Below, piece by piece: positions 51,619 to 60,512 of a stretch of 64,000 bases of DNA. How positions within the stretch are numbered: position 1 is the stretch's first letter; each line of letters starts with the position of its first letter. The notes beneath the pieces are model-generated. The model did not search any database and was not told the origin of the DNA. It was given only the letters and a program-made list of their open reading frames with translations. This stretch comes from Dyadobacter sp. 50-39 (lineage in GTDB: Bacteria; Bacteroidota; Bacteroidia; Cytophagales; Spirosomataceae), in NCBI GenBank assembly GCA_001898145.1, contig MKSR01000029.1, positions 62,001 to 126,000 of the forward strand. Reading direction: 5' to 3'. A program made the position numbers and the translations under genes.

Positions 51619-53157
51619 ATGAGCAGGAGTCGTTGGGAGGTTAGATATGCCGGTTTCAGGTTACTAATGTTCCTGTTGCTGTGCCTACTTTTCCCACGGG
51701 CCGTATCGGCGAACGACGAGCAGGGCGACGTCGTTTTTTCACCACGACTGCAAAAGGCTTATTTTGAAATACAGAAACTGAGACTACCCGCAGCCCGTGA
51801 GCTGATCGACGACGAAAGGGCGCTCAATGCAGACAATCCCTTTATCGCATACCTCGACAGCTATGCGGACCTGCATTACCTGCTGATCTCAGAAGATCGT
51901 TCACGTTACAAAATTTTCGTGCAACAGCAGGACAACCGGCTGGAACGAGTGGGAAGATTACCGGAGAAATCTCCCTACAAGCGACTTTTCCAGGCTGATA
52001 TCCGGCTGCATTCCGCATTTGCGAAACTTAAATTCGGCAACGAGGTAAGCGGCTCCTGGGAAATCATCAAGGCCTACCGGCTTTTGGAGGACAATCATAA
52101 AAAGTTTCCCGCATTCACCCCTAGCCTCAAATCGCTCGGCCTGCTGCACGTGCTCATCGGATCGATTCCAGAGAACTATACCTGGATTGCCAAAATCCTC
52201 GGCTTGAAAGGCAATATTGCACAAGGCATCCGCGAGCTCCGCGAGGTGGTCAAAGAAGAACCATTTTTCAGGCAGGAAGCCGAATTGATTGATTTGCTCT
52301 TGCACGCATACACATTGCAACTTAGCCCCGAGCAGCAAGTAAGGATCCGGCAATGGCCGAAAGAGCAGCCCGACAACCTGCTCCTGCATTTCTTCGCTAC
52401 CACAGTTTTGATGAAAGAAAACCGGAGCGAGGAAGCTTCGCATTTCCTGGCCGATGCCCCCGCAGGCAAAGAATATATGCCTTTCCCATTTCTCCTTTAC
52501 CTGCGCGGAGAAATTGCATTGCAACACGGCGACTATGACGATTCCTTCACATTTTACAGCCGGTTCCTGAAACAATACATTGGATTTAACTACATCAAGG
52601 ACAGCTACTTTAAAATGTTTATGTGCCGGTGGCTTGCAGGACGCGAACAGGAAGGCACCGGTTATCTTCAAAAGGTAACCCAGACCGGCAGCACGATCGT
52701 AGAGGCCGATCAGTTTGCGGAAAGATTTGCAAAAGAATTCGGTGAAGGGAAAATTAGTCCGACGCAAAAGGTGCTGTACAGCGCAAGATACGCCACCGAC
52801 GGCGGCTATTTCCAGAAAGCCTGGGAGCTGATAAAAACAGTTTCTGAAAAAAGTTTTGGTACAACTTATGAAAAGGCCGAGTTCAATTATCGTATGGCAC
52901 GTATACTTCAAAAATCAGGCCGTACCAATGAGTCTGTGCCATTTTACGACCGATCCATCGCACTGGGACAAACCGATGCAGGTGCCGGTGGTTTTGCAGC
53001 TTCGTCTGCACTGCAAATGGGTTATATTTCAAAGAAAAATGCTGATAATCAGAAAGCTGCAATGTATTTCAAAAAAGCCATGAGCTTTAAGAAACATGAA
53101 TACAAGAACAGTATCGACAACAAGGCCCGCGCCGCGCTGACGGAATTGGGACAGTAG
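51619..53157 (+). CDS. Periplasmic TPR-like repeat protein
   Basis: About 512 residues with a signal peptide (FRLLMFLLLCLLFPRAVSA). The rest is helical repeats, clearest in the C-terminal third (EYNYRMARILQKSGRTNES-type unit, then AASSALQMGYISKKNADNQK). No catalytic motif is seen. Such proteins act as scaffolds in the periplasm. The ATG at 51619 was chosen because one at 51607 lies on the terminator's T run. It is followed by radC after 62 bases. Confidence 0.7.
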   Translation: MSRSRWEVRYAGFRLLMFLLLCLLFPRAVSANDEQGDVVFSPRLQKAYFEIQKLRLPAARELIDDERALNADNPFIAYLDSYADLHYLLISEDRSRYKIFVQQQDNRLERVGRLPEKSPYKRLFQADIRLHSAFAKLKFGNEVSGSWEIIKAYRLLEDNHKKFPAFTPSLKSLGLLHVLIGSIPENYTWIAKILGLKGNIAQGIRELREVVKEEPFFRQEAELIDLLLHAYTLQLSPEQQVRIRQWPKEQPDNLLLHFFATTVLMKENRSEEASHFLADAPAGKEYMPFPFLLYLRGEIALQHGDYDDSFTFYSRFLKQYIGFNYIKDSYFKMFMCRWLAGREQEGTGYLQKVTQTGSTIVEADQFAERFAKEFGEGKISPTQKVLYSARYATDGGYFQKAWELIKTVSEKSFGTTYEKAEFNYRMARILQKSGRTNESVPFYDRSIALGQTDAGAGGFAASSALQMGYISKKNADNQKAAMYFKKAMSFKKHEYKNSIDNKARAALTELGQ

Positions 53158-53219
53158 TATTCGTTACCAAAACGCAAATGCTGCGTATCAAGGATGCAAG
53201 TACTAATGCGACCTTTGAT

Positions 53220-53924
53220 ATGCCCAGAAAAAAGACCGACAATCCGAAAGTGATCATCAACTGGCACGATGACGACAAACCCCGCGAGAAATTTATGAAT
53301 AAAGGTCGGGCCGCCTGCTCCGATTCTGAACTGATGGCGATCCTTATCCGGTCGGGCACCACGGAAATGACTGCCGTCGATCTGGCCAAAACACTGATGT
53401 CTTCCGTGGGCAACAATATCAATGAACTCGCCAAACTAAACGTCCGGGACCTGACCAAAATTAAAGGGATCGGCGAAGCGAAGGCGCTCACCATCCTGGC
53501 TGCATTGGAGCTGGGCCGGCGGCGCAAGGACAGTGTTTCCGATAAAAAAAGGAAGATCATTAGTTCCCAGCCGGTATATGAAGCCATGCGGCCCTACCTG
53601 ATGGACAAAACCCATGAAGAATTCTGGATTTTACTGTTGAATCGCGGCAACTACATCATGCGCGCGATACAGGGGAGTGTAGGCGGGATTTCGGGCACCG
53701 CTACCGACATCAAAATGATATTTAAAATAGCACTTGATCATATGGCCAGTTCGCTGATCCTGGTGCATAATCATCCGTCGGGACAGCTGATACCCAGCCT
53801 GGCCGACAAAGTGCTCACCGAGCAAATAAAAGAAGCAGGCCGATTGCTCGACCTGCCTGTTCAGGATCATATCATATTTACCGATGATGGCTATTACAGC
53901 TTTAAAGATTCCGGCGATATGTGA
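53220..53924 (+). CDS. radC: RadC-family JAB-domain protein
   Basis: 234 residues. A helix-hairpin-helix (LTKIKGIGEAKALTILAALE) lies near 80-99. The C-terminal JAMM metalloprotease-like domain has its zinc motif in LVHNHPSGQLIPSLADKVLT, with two histidines and an aspartate. The name comes from an early, disputed link to DNA repair; the real substrate is unknown. The start MPRKKTDNPKV was chosen; an ATG 14 codons earlier is in frame. Ends directly against the end of a convergent lipoprotein gene. Confidence 0.88.
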   Translation: MPRKKTDNPKVIINWHDDDKPREKFMNKGRAACSDSELMAILIRSGTTEMTAVDLAKTLMSSVGNNINELAKLNVRDLTKIKGIGEAKALTILAALELGRRRKDSVSDKKRKIISSQPVYEAMRPYLMDKTHEEFWILLLNRGNYIMRAIQGSVGGISGTATDIKMIFKIALDHMASSLILVHNHPSGQLIPSLADKVLTEQIKEAGRLLDLPVQDHIIFTDDGYYSFKDSGDM

Positions 53925-54740
53925 TCAGAACACCGCATCTTTCCTGATAATCCCTTTCAGCTCGTCGTAGGGTATTGTAAGCTCTATCGGCCCTCTGGCG
54001 TAGGCAGCAATTTCATAGGGATTATAGAAGAACAGAACGCCATCCGGGGTAAATACGTAATTGGCGGGAATGAAAAACTTGTGGTTGGCAAGAAAGTAAC
54101 CCGCGTCTTCCAGGTCGACTCCGGGAGCCAGCTTTTCCAGTTCGCGAAACTTCTTCTCAACCAGGTTCAGCAATGCAACCGAATCGGCTACGAAACGCTT
54201 CATCTCAATCTCTTCGCCCGTTTTGCCATCAAATGCATGGTATGACGTGAAACTGTTGGGATGTGCGCCACCCGTGAATGCGTAATGATCCAGCTGGTAG
54301 AAAACCACTTTAGGCGTGGTCATAACGGTATCCCCGTGCAATTCCACTTCCCAGCAACCGGGCGAGTCGGGAAATTCCTTTTTAAAATCATTGTAATCCT
54401 TTTCAAAAACCTCGAATGCGGCTTTCGGGCTTTTGTTTGCTTCGAGGCGTGCCGCTACACTGGCCGGATCACCATACGAATTCAATCGCTTGATGGTCTT
54501 ATCCGTCAGTATTTCCCGGATTTTCGAGGCTACTGCTCCGGAATCTGTGGGCTGCCAGAGGCTGATAATGACAGAAACCCCTTTGTTCGTGCTTGTATCG
54601 CAACCTCCGAACTGCTCCTTCTTCACTGCCCCCTTGTGGTAATCCAGCTTACTCGTATCCTCCGTCTTTTTCGACGATTGATCACACGCCCAGAGCATCA
54701 AGGCCCCGAGCGACAGGGCAGCCATTTGCTTCAAACCCAT
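53925..54740 (-). CDS. DUF3298-like lipoprotein
   Basis: 271 residues. The lipoprotein signal ends in GALMLWACD. The mature part resembles the DUF4163/DUF3298 pair of RsiV and PdaC: YAFTGGAHPNSFTSYHAFDG near 153 is the characteristic GGAH motif and FVFTPDGV-like strands follow. RsiV binds lysozyme; here the ligand is unknown. It lies 29 bases after a LytTR regulator gene and is probably the last gene of a two-component operon. Confidence 0.8.
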   Translation of the reverse strand: MGLKQMAALSLGALMLWACDQSSKKTEDTSKLDYHKGAVKKEQFGGCDTSTNKGVSVIISLWQPTDSGAVASKIREILTDKTIKRLNSYGDPASVAARLEANKSPKAAFEVFEKDYNDFKKEFPDSPGCWEVELHGDTVMTTPKVVFYQLDHYAFTGGAHPNSFTSYHAFDGKTGEEIEMKRFVADSVALLNLVEKKFRELEKLAPGVDLEDAGYFLANHKFFIPANYVFTPDGVLFFYNPYEIAAYARGPIELTIPYDELKGIIRKDAVF

Positions 54741-54769
54741 ATGTATTGGTTTAATGGTTCAGGGAGATA

Positions 54770-55504
54770 TTAAAGACTCATCAGTTCCTTGAAACGGATG
54801 GCCTGACGGCGCGAGATCTCGATTTTATCCCCGCCCTGCAATGTTACCAGCAAACCGCCGCTGAACCATGGCTCTATTTTCTCGATCCAATGCAGGTTAA
54901 TAATGTGTTTGCGGTTGGCACGGAAGTAAGTATTCGGGTCAAGACGCTCTTCGAGGTTGTTCAGTGATTTCAACACCAAAGGCTTCTGGTCGTCGAAATG
55001 CAGGCGGACATAGTTACCCATTGACTCGAACAAACGGATTTTGCCCAGTTTAACAAACCAGCATTTTTCTCCATCCTTCACAAACACCTGGTCATTTTCA
55101 CCAAGTACCTTCTCAGCACGTTCGCTAGCATGGGCGGGAGCTTCTGGCTGGGCCTGGTTTTCCTCGATCCGGTGTATGGTTTCTTTCAGTCGCTCGGTAT
55201 CGATCGGTTTAAGGAGGTAATCCAATGCATTGAATTCGAATGCCTTGATCGCATACTCATCGAATGCGGTCGTAAAAATCACTTCCGGACTCTTCCCCTC
55301 GATGGACGAAAGCAGCTCGAAACCGTTCTTACCCGGCATCTGGATGTCGAGAAAAAGGAGCTCGGGCTGCTGTTCCTCGATAAGTTTCAGCGCTTCTTCT
55401 GCATTCGCGGCCTCCCCTACTATTTCTATTCTAGTGTATGGTTCAAGCAATCTCTTCAACTCGTTGCGTGCTAGTCGCTCATCATCTACAATTAAGGTCC
55501 TCAT
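54770..55504 (-). CDS. LytTR-type response regulator
   Basis: 244 residues. Receiver domain 1-120 with phospho-aspartate in LLFLDIQMPGKNGF near 53 and the DYLLKPID lysine near 99. LytTR DNA-binding domain from about 145, with FVKLGKIRLFESMGNYVRLH and the ending RFKELMSL. It is the output partner of the histidine kinase gene 51 bases upstream. The proteins of this type often control exopolysaccharide or envelope genes. Confidence 0.93.
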   Translation of the reverse strand: MRTLIVDDERLARNELKRLLEPYTRIEIVGEAANAEEALKLIEEQQPELLFLDIQMPGKNGFELLSSIEGKSPEVIFTTAFDEYAIKAFEFNALDYLLKPIDTERLKETIHRIEENQAQPEAPAHASERAEKVLGENDQVFVKDGEKCWFVKLGKIRLFESMGNYVRLHFDDQKPLVLKSLNNLEERLDPNTYFRANRKHIINLHWIEKIEPWFSGGLLVTLQGGDKIEISRRQAIRFKELMSL

Positions 55505-55555
55505 GGCGGATGGATCAGTTAGGAATAATAAATAGACAGTATATTGATTTGGTCA

Positions 55556-56659
55556 TTAGTTTTCTTTTTCGGACCCCTCTCCCACCATCATCACCCCCTC
55601 GGAAAGCATCGGGATTTTTATTTCCGAGCACACCACATTCTCCTTCTCCTGAAATATCCGGAATGTGGCCCCCTTGCCGTACAAAATCGATAGCCGCTCC
55701 GCTGTATTTTTAAGGCCAACCCCGCCGGATTCGGTGTTGCCCAAATTACCTGCATTCACCTCCGTATTGCCCAGGTTGCCCGAGTTATGAATCGTGATCA
55801 CCAGCAACTCATTGGCAATTTCCGATTTTAGGCCGATAAATCCACCCCCCATCTGCTTCGCTACCCCGTGCTTGATCCCATTTTCGACAAGCGTTTGCAG
55901 CATCATCGGCGGTACCTGCCAGTAAATAGCCTGAGGATTAGTGGTAATGCTGTAAGAAAGGCGGTCTTCATAGCGCACTTTTTCCAGCTCAAGATAGTCT
56001 TCTACCGTGCGCAGTTCTTCCTGTAAATCCACCGTTTTGCGGCGATCGGCCAGCAATGAGTTCCTTAATATATTGGATAACTGTGTAATACTAAGCTGCG
56101 CGCGTTTCGGATCTTCGTACACCAGCGCGCGGATGCTGTTCAATGCATTGAATGTAAAATGCGGGTTCAGCTGCGAGCGGAGCACCTTGGCTTCCGCCTC
56201 CCGCATCGACATTTTCAGCATGATCTTTTCATAGCTCGCGAGGCGGTTCTGCTCCACATAATGGTAAACCGTGTAGGACAGTATCCAGGCCAGCAGGTTT
56301 TTGCACCAGTTAGCATAATAGCCCCAGAATATCAGCGGCTGGTTCAGAAGGTTCTGTTCGAGAATTTCGCGGTCCATCGGCTGATTGATCATCGTCATGA
56401 TGAGCCCCAGCCACAATACCGAACCAATCACACGCAATGCAAGCCTGGGCAGGGGCAGCGACGACCAGTTCCAGCGCCTGATCACCAGGCGATACGCATG
56501 GGTAAGGCCAATGCCTAACAGGATATTTGCGAGCGCAGCATAAAATTCCGTCAGTTTAAAACCATATTCCAACACATAAGGAATGTATTCGAACATGATT
56601 ATCAATGTCCATCCAAGAATTTGCAGAGTCCAATAGATGCGCTTTTTGGACATGAACAT
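55556..56659 (-). CDS. LytS-like sensor histidine kinase
   Basis: 367 residues. About four membrane helices (residues 5-140), then a coiled linker and the His_kinase domain with the phosphorylated histidine in RSQLNPHFTFNALNSIRALV near 175. The ATPase has LVENGIKHG (N box) near 277 and GGVGLKNTAERL near 325. Just before the G box there is a repeated GNLGNTE segment not usual for the family. The start MFMSKK was chosen because the promoter box overlaps the upstream GTG alternative. It signals to the LytTR regulator in the same operon. Confidence 0.9.
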   Translation of the reverse strand: MFMSKKRIYWTLQILGWTLIIMFEYIPYVLEYGFKLTEFYAALANILLGIGLTHAYRLVIRRWNWSSLPLPRLALRVIGSVLWLGLIMTMINQPMDREILEQNLLNQPLIFWGYYANWCKNLLAWILSYTVYHYVEQNRLASYEKIMLKMSMREAEAKVLRSQLNPHFTFNALNSIRALVYEDPKRAQLSITQLSNILRNSLLADRRKTVDLQEELRTVEDYLELEKVRYEDRLSYSITTNPQAIYWQVPPMMLQTLVENGIKHGVAKQMGGGFIGLKSEIANELLVITIHNSGNLGNTEVNAGNLGNTESGGVGLKNTAERLSILYGKGATFRIFQEKENVVCSEIKIPMLSEGVMMVGEGSEKEN

Positions 56660-56688
56660 AGGAACGCTGATAATGTATTGAAAAGCCA

Positions 56689-56728
56689 CAAATGTATTAA
56701 TGCCCCCTCAGGGGAGGTACATTAATAC
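56689..56728 (-). promoter_or_regulatory. Promoter and palindrome of the LytS/LytTR operon
   Basis: On the minus strand TACATTTG is a perfect second promoter box, without a TTG 19-20 bases upstream. It overlaps one arm of the inverted repeat GTATTAATG/CATTAATAC (nine pairs, 17-base centre containing CCCC/GGGG). The palindrome covers the place of the missing first box, which suggests regulator-dependent initiation. Confidence 0.5.
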
Positions 56729-56759
56729 ACCAATGGAAACGAATCTACACAAACGGCTG

Positions 56760-57404
56760 CTATATCGTTTGCGGGATTTCGATCGAAAGAAGATGCGTGA
56801 TATCGTTGCGGACTTCCAGCTCGAACTGCTGGGTATCGTAGGAATAATTGATCTTGTAGAGGCAAAGATTGCTGTGCTCGTATTCATCCATGCGGACCAG
56901 GGGCTCGTTGAAAAGCGTAGTCAGCAACACGCGCATGGCACGGCCGTGCATCGCGATGAGGATGTTCCTTTCGTGGGGACGGGACAGGATCGCCTCAATC
57001 ACCGGAATCTGGCGCTCGCGCACGTCGACAGGGCTCTCTCCACCCTCAGCGGCAAGGTTCACTTCGCCTGCCTTCCAGGCATTTACCAGTTCGCGGTAGT
57101 AGTTATTGTCACCGGTATTCGGCTCGCGGCCTTCGCGGTCGCCCCACGATATTTCGTTCAACCCGGAATAGCTTTCATGCGGTATACCGAGCCTGATGAA
57201 CCCGCGGACGGTTTGATGTGTTCGCTTTAAATCAGAGGTATAAATTTTGTCAAACGGAACATGTTGGTAAGCATTAAAAAAAGCTTCGGCCTGAGCTTCT
57301 CCCCATTCATTCAGCAAGGAATCAACACCACTTCCCTGGACAACTCCCCTGCGGTTCAAATCCGTTTCACCGTGGCGAATGAGGTAAATCGATTTTCTTT
57401 TCAA
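56760..57404 (-). CDS. Histidine phosphatase (phosphoglycerate mutase-like)
   Basis: 214 residues. The RHG motif is LIRHGETDLNRRG at residues 8-20; the second catalytic histidine is in LIAMHGRAMRVLL near 152; YTSDLKRTHQT near 55 is also typical. The family includes phosphoglycerate mutases and broad phosphatases such as CobC. Specificity cannot be read here. A short lineage-specific C-terminal extension follows the core. Confidence 0.88.
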   Translation of the reverse strand: MKRKSIYLIRHGETDLNRRGVVQGSGVDSLLNEWGEAQAEAFFNAYQHVPFDKIYTSDLKRTHQTVRGFIRLGIPHESYSGLNEISWGDREGREPNTGDNNYYRELVNAWKAGEVNLAAEGGESPVDVRERQIPVIEAILSRPHERNILIAMHGRAMRVLLTTLFNEPLVRMDEYEHSNLCLYKINYSYDTQQFELEVRNDITHLLSIEIPQTI

Positions 57405-57489
57405 GTTAATAGGATAATTTAAATATAAAATTTACAAAAATCTTGTTTTTTATCCGCAAAGCCAATACAAATTTATACATTTTTTAGAT

Positions 57490-57915
57490 ATGTTCGTTAA
57501 AACCGTCACCGTTGATTCACTACAATCTTTTGGTAAAAACAGTATCGCTCATCACATCGGAATAGAGTTTACGGAAATCGGAAAAGATTATGTGTCAGCC
57601 AGAATGCCGGTGGATAAGCGGACGCATCAGCCGTTCGGCATTTTGCATGGCGGGGCGTCGGTGGTGCTGGCCGAAACATTGGGAAGCATTGCTTCGTTTT
57701 TGTGTATCCCTGAAAACGAAAACAAGCACGCAGTAGGGCTTGAAATCAATGCGAACCACCTCAGGCCCGTTAAAGAAGGTTATGTGTACGGCACCGTGCG
57801 GCCCATCCACATAGGCAAAACCACACACATCTGGGACATCAGGATTACCAATGAAGAAAACAAGCTGGTTTGCATCAGCAGACTCACCGTAGCTATTGTG
57901 AATGCAGACCGCTGA
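57490..57915 (+). CDS. PaaI/MenI-like hotdog thioesterase
   Basis: 141 residues of the hotdog fold. The catalytic region is QPFGILHGGASVVLAETLGS near 42-61, with the general-base glutamate in the central helix. Because a menF-like gene follows 50 bases later, it is probably the DHNA-CoA thioesterase of menaquinone synthesis, as in other MenI proteins. That assignment is from context. Confidence 0.8.
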   Translation: MFVKTVTVDSLQSFGKNSIAHHIGIEFTEIGKDYVSARMPVDKRTHQPFGILHGGASVVLAETLGSIASFLCIPENENKHAVGLEINANHLRPVKEGYVYGTVRPIHIGKTTHIWDIRITNEENKLVCISRLTVAIVNADR

Positions 57916-57965
57916 CATTATTTTGCAGAAAATTGACCTAACGGGATATTGCCCATTCGTTATAA

Positions 57966-59213
57966 ATGCTATCAGTACAGACCGACACCGGGATTTCGAT
58001 ATTTGAAGGATTACAGATCGAGGAGCTTTGGCATGCATCCAAAATGATGGGTTTTCCATCCGCATTATGGCGCTTGCCGCACACCAACGAAATCAAGCTG
58101 CTCATTTCCGTCCAGGACGGCACCCGGAAGTGCCTCCCGGATCTTGAAAAAATGAGCCCGGGCTTTGTAATCAGCACATTTTATTGGGAAAGCGATCATG
58201 AAGTATTGTTTCTGGAAGGAGACATCATCCTTACCTTCTCGGAAGACAACCGGATTACGAACGTCGGTAACCAGCTCGGCGAGGAACACCCGGATGTGCG
58301 AAGGCTCGTACAGCTTGCCGCCGTTGCGGGTATCACCGAAAGCACCCATCAGGCTCCGGCAAGCCAGCTGTTGCCGCTAAACGATCATCTGGATGCCAAA
58401 TCCCGGTTCGAGCGTACGGTTGAACTGGCCGTAGCAGCCATTCGCCAGAACCAATTCAAGAAGGTGGTGCTCTCCCGTACCAAGGATCTCCGCTATACCG
58501 ATGTATTCCAGCCGGCGCAGGCGTTTCAACGGCTTGTCAAAGCTTATCCGCATGCATTTGTTTCCCTGGTCAATCTGCCGGAAGAAAACGAGATGTGGCT
58601 CGGAGCGAGCCCCGAGCTGCTGGTCGAGCAGCTGTCCGGCGGCACTTTCAAAACAATGTCCCTCGCTGGTACGCAGGGCGCACGCGACGTGTCGGGCGCG
58701 CTCATACCCAGGTACGACATCCGCTGGGGCGAGAAAGAGATTGAGGAGCAAGCGCTGGTGAGCCGGTATATTATTGAATGCTTTAAAAAAATACGCTTGC
58801 GCGAATACCTGGAAACGGGGCCTAAAACCCTACTCGCTGGCAACTTGTACCACCTCAGAACGGTCTTCGAAGTAGATACGGTAGCACTCCATTTCCCCGA
58901 GCTTGCTTCTGTAATGCTCAAATTACTGCATCCGACGTCGGCTATTTGCGGCGTGCCCAAAGCACCGAGCCTGCAATTTATCAATGAGGTGGAAGGGTAT
59001 AACCGCTCCTATTACAGTGGCTTCCTCGGCCCTGCGCAGGTGGGCGGCGATACCAACTTGTTCGTAAATCTCCGCACTGTGCGGTTCAAAGACGGCATTG
59101 CGACTTTTTTTGCCGGTGCGGGAATTACGGAAGACTCTGTGCCTGAGCAGGAATGGCTGGAAACCGAGCTCAAATGTGACACATTACTGAAAGTGATCGG
59201 GAGTTCCTTATAA
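57966..59213 (+). CDS. menF: Isochorismate synthase (MenF-like)
   Basis: 415 residues of the chorismate-binding family. Characteristic stretches: FKKVVLSRTKDLRYTD near 163 with the catalytic lysine, MSLAGTQGARD near 234, and HLRTVFEVDT near 297. The C-terminal core has LHPTSAICGVPK near 322 and YNRSYYSGFLGP near 341. It turns chorismate into isochorismate, the first committed step to menaquinone. An anthranilate or salicylate synthase role is less likely in the absence of partner genes. Probably in one unit with the thioesterase. Confidence 0.85.
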   Translation: MLSVQTDTGISIFEGLQIEELWHASKMMGFPSALWRLPHTNEIKLLISVQDGTRKCLPDLEKMSPGFVISTFYWESDHEVLFLEGDIILTFSEDNRITNVGNQLGEEHPDVRRLVQLAAVAGITESTHQAPASQLLPLNDHLDAKSRFERTVELAVAAIRQNQFKKVVLSRTKDLRYTDVFQPAQAFQRLVKAYPHAFVSLVNLPEENEMWLGASPELLVEQLSGGTFKTMSLAGTQGARDVSGALIPRYDIRWGEKEIEEQALVSRYIIECFKKIRLREYLETGPKTLLAGNLYHLRTVFEVDTVALHFPELASVMLKLLHPTSAICGVPKAPSLQFINEVEGYNRSYYSGFLGPAQVGGDTNLFVNLRTVRFKDGIATFFAGAGITEDSVPEQEWLETELKCDTLLKVIGSSL

Positions 59214-59264
59214 AAAAATTAGCTGGCATTAAACTTTTATAGCGTCGAAAAGTCTAATCGGTTC

Positions 59265-59284
59265 GAGATTAATCTCTAATTTTG
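59265..59284 (+). promoter_or_regulatory. Promoter box with adjoining palindrome for the RND operon
   Basis: A perfect 12-base palindrome GAGATTAATCTC directly precedes a perfect second promoter box TAATTTTG. No first box is seen. AGTCTAATCGG and CCGTTAGACT form a wider inverted repeat around it. The arrangement fits a repressor or activator site. Confidence 0.5.
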
Positions 59285-59356
59285 AACAAACCTCTGAATA
59301 GGACGTATTTAGTCCGTTAGACTCCTAAACCATTTAAGCCCAGGTTAACAGACCCT

Positions 59357-60460
59357 ATGAATGTTATCGCCAGATCTGCCCTAGCACAAGGACTACCCAA
59401 TTTAACCAAACCTCTGTCTTCCCTTTTCATTGCCGGTTCGCTCTTTATTACGCTTTCGTGTGGAGAAAAAAAGGATACTTTTCAACAAAAAGGCGGCGGC
59501 GGCCCTACTGTCGTAGACGTCATTGTTGCGAAATCCGAAAAGGTGAGCGACAAGGTGGAAGTGAACGGTACCATCGTGGCCAACGAATTCGCTGAATTGC
59601 GGCCGGAAGTAAGCGGACTGCTCACCTTCCTGGACGTCCCCGAAGGCAAAACCATACAAAAAGGCACGGTAGTTGCAAGGATCAACAATGCCGATCTCCT
59701 CGCGCAGCTCAACCGTTCGAAAATACAGCTCGATCTCGCCGAAACAACCGAAAAAAGGCTCAAACAGCTGATCGCGGTCAATGGTATCAACCAGGCGGAC
59801 TATGATCTGGCCGTGAATAATGTCAATACCCTCAAAGCAGACATGGCTTACACGCAGGCGCTGATCGACAAGACGATCATCAAAGCGCCTTTCACTGGCG
59901 TGGTAGGATTGCGCAAGGTGAGCGCAGGCTCATATGTGACCCCCCAGAGCGTGATTGCCACCATGCAGCAGCTCTCCAATCTGCGGATTGATTTCACTGT
60001 TCCTGAAAGCTACCAGCAATATGTGAACAAAGGCGGTACAGTAGAAGTAATGCTCGACCAGGCATCAGGCAAATACGAAACGGCGCGCATACTGGCTATC
60101 GAACCACAGGTGAACCAAACCACCCGCAACCTCACCGTCCGGGCAGTGCTCAGCTCCGGCAATACCAGCCCCGGCTCATTTGCGAAGGTATATATTACCG
60201 CCAGCAATAATAAAAATAGCATACTCATCCCCTCCAACAGCATTATTCCCGAAGCACGCAGTAAAAAAGTCGTGACGGTGAAGGGTGGCAAGGCGGTTTT
60301 CGCACAAATCGAAACGGGCGATCGCAGGGAAGATGTAGTGGAAGTGACCAAAGGCCTCAATGTCGGCGATACGGTGGTTGTTTCGGGCGTACTTTTTGCC
60401 CGTCCCGATGCTCCTGTGAAAGTGAGAAGTGTTAGAAACCTGAATGTAGCGAGTAAGTAG
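59357..60460 (+). CDS. RND efflux periplasmic adaptor (AcrA/MexA family)
   Basis: 367 residues. A membrane-lipoprotein type start (FIAGSLFITLSCGE), then the lipoyl half motifs around LRPEVSGLLTFLDVPEGKTI and IKAPFTGVVGLRKVSAGSYV, with a short helical hairpin between them, and the beta-barrel and membrane-proximal domains to the C-terminus. It bridges the inner-membrane pump and the outer membrane channel. The pump gene follows after 52 bases. Confidence 0.93.
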   Translation: MNVIARSALAQGLPNLTKPLSSLFIAGSLFITLSCGEKKDTFQQKGGGGPTVVDVIVAKSEKVSDKVEVNGTIVANEFAELRPEVSGLLTFLDVPEGKTIQKGTVVARINNADLLAQLNRSKIQLDLAETTEKRLKQLIAVNGINQADYDLAVNNVNTLKADMAYTQALIDKTIIKAPFTGVVGLRKVSAGSYVTPQSVIATMQQLSNLRIDFTVPESYQQYVNKGGTVEVMLDQASGKYETARILAIEPQVNQTTRNLTVRAVLSSGNTSPGSFAKVYITASNNKNSILIPSNSIIPEARSKKVVTVKGGKAVFAQIETGDRREDVVEVTKGLNVGDTVVVSGVLFARPDAPVKVRSVRNLNVASK

Positions 60461-60512
60461 CAAACGCCTTCGAAGCGCTTGTTGCAATGACCATTCCTTT
60501 GAACCCCATGCT

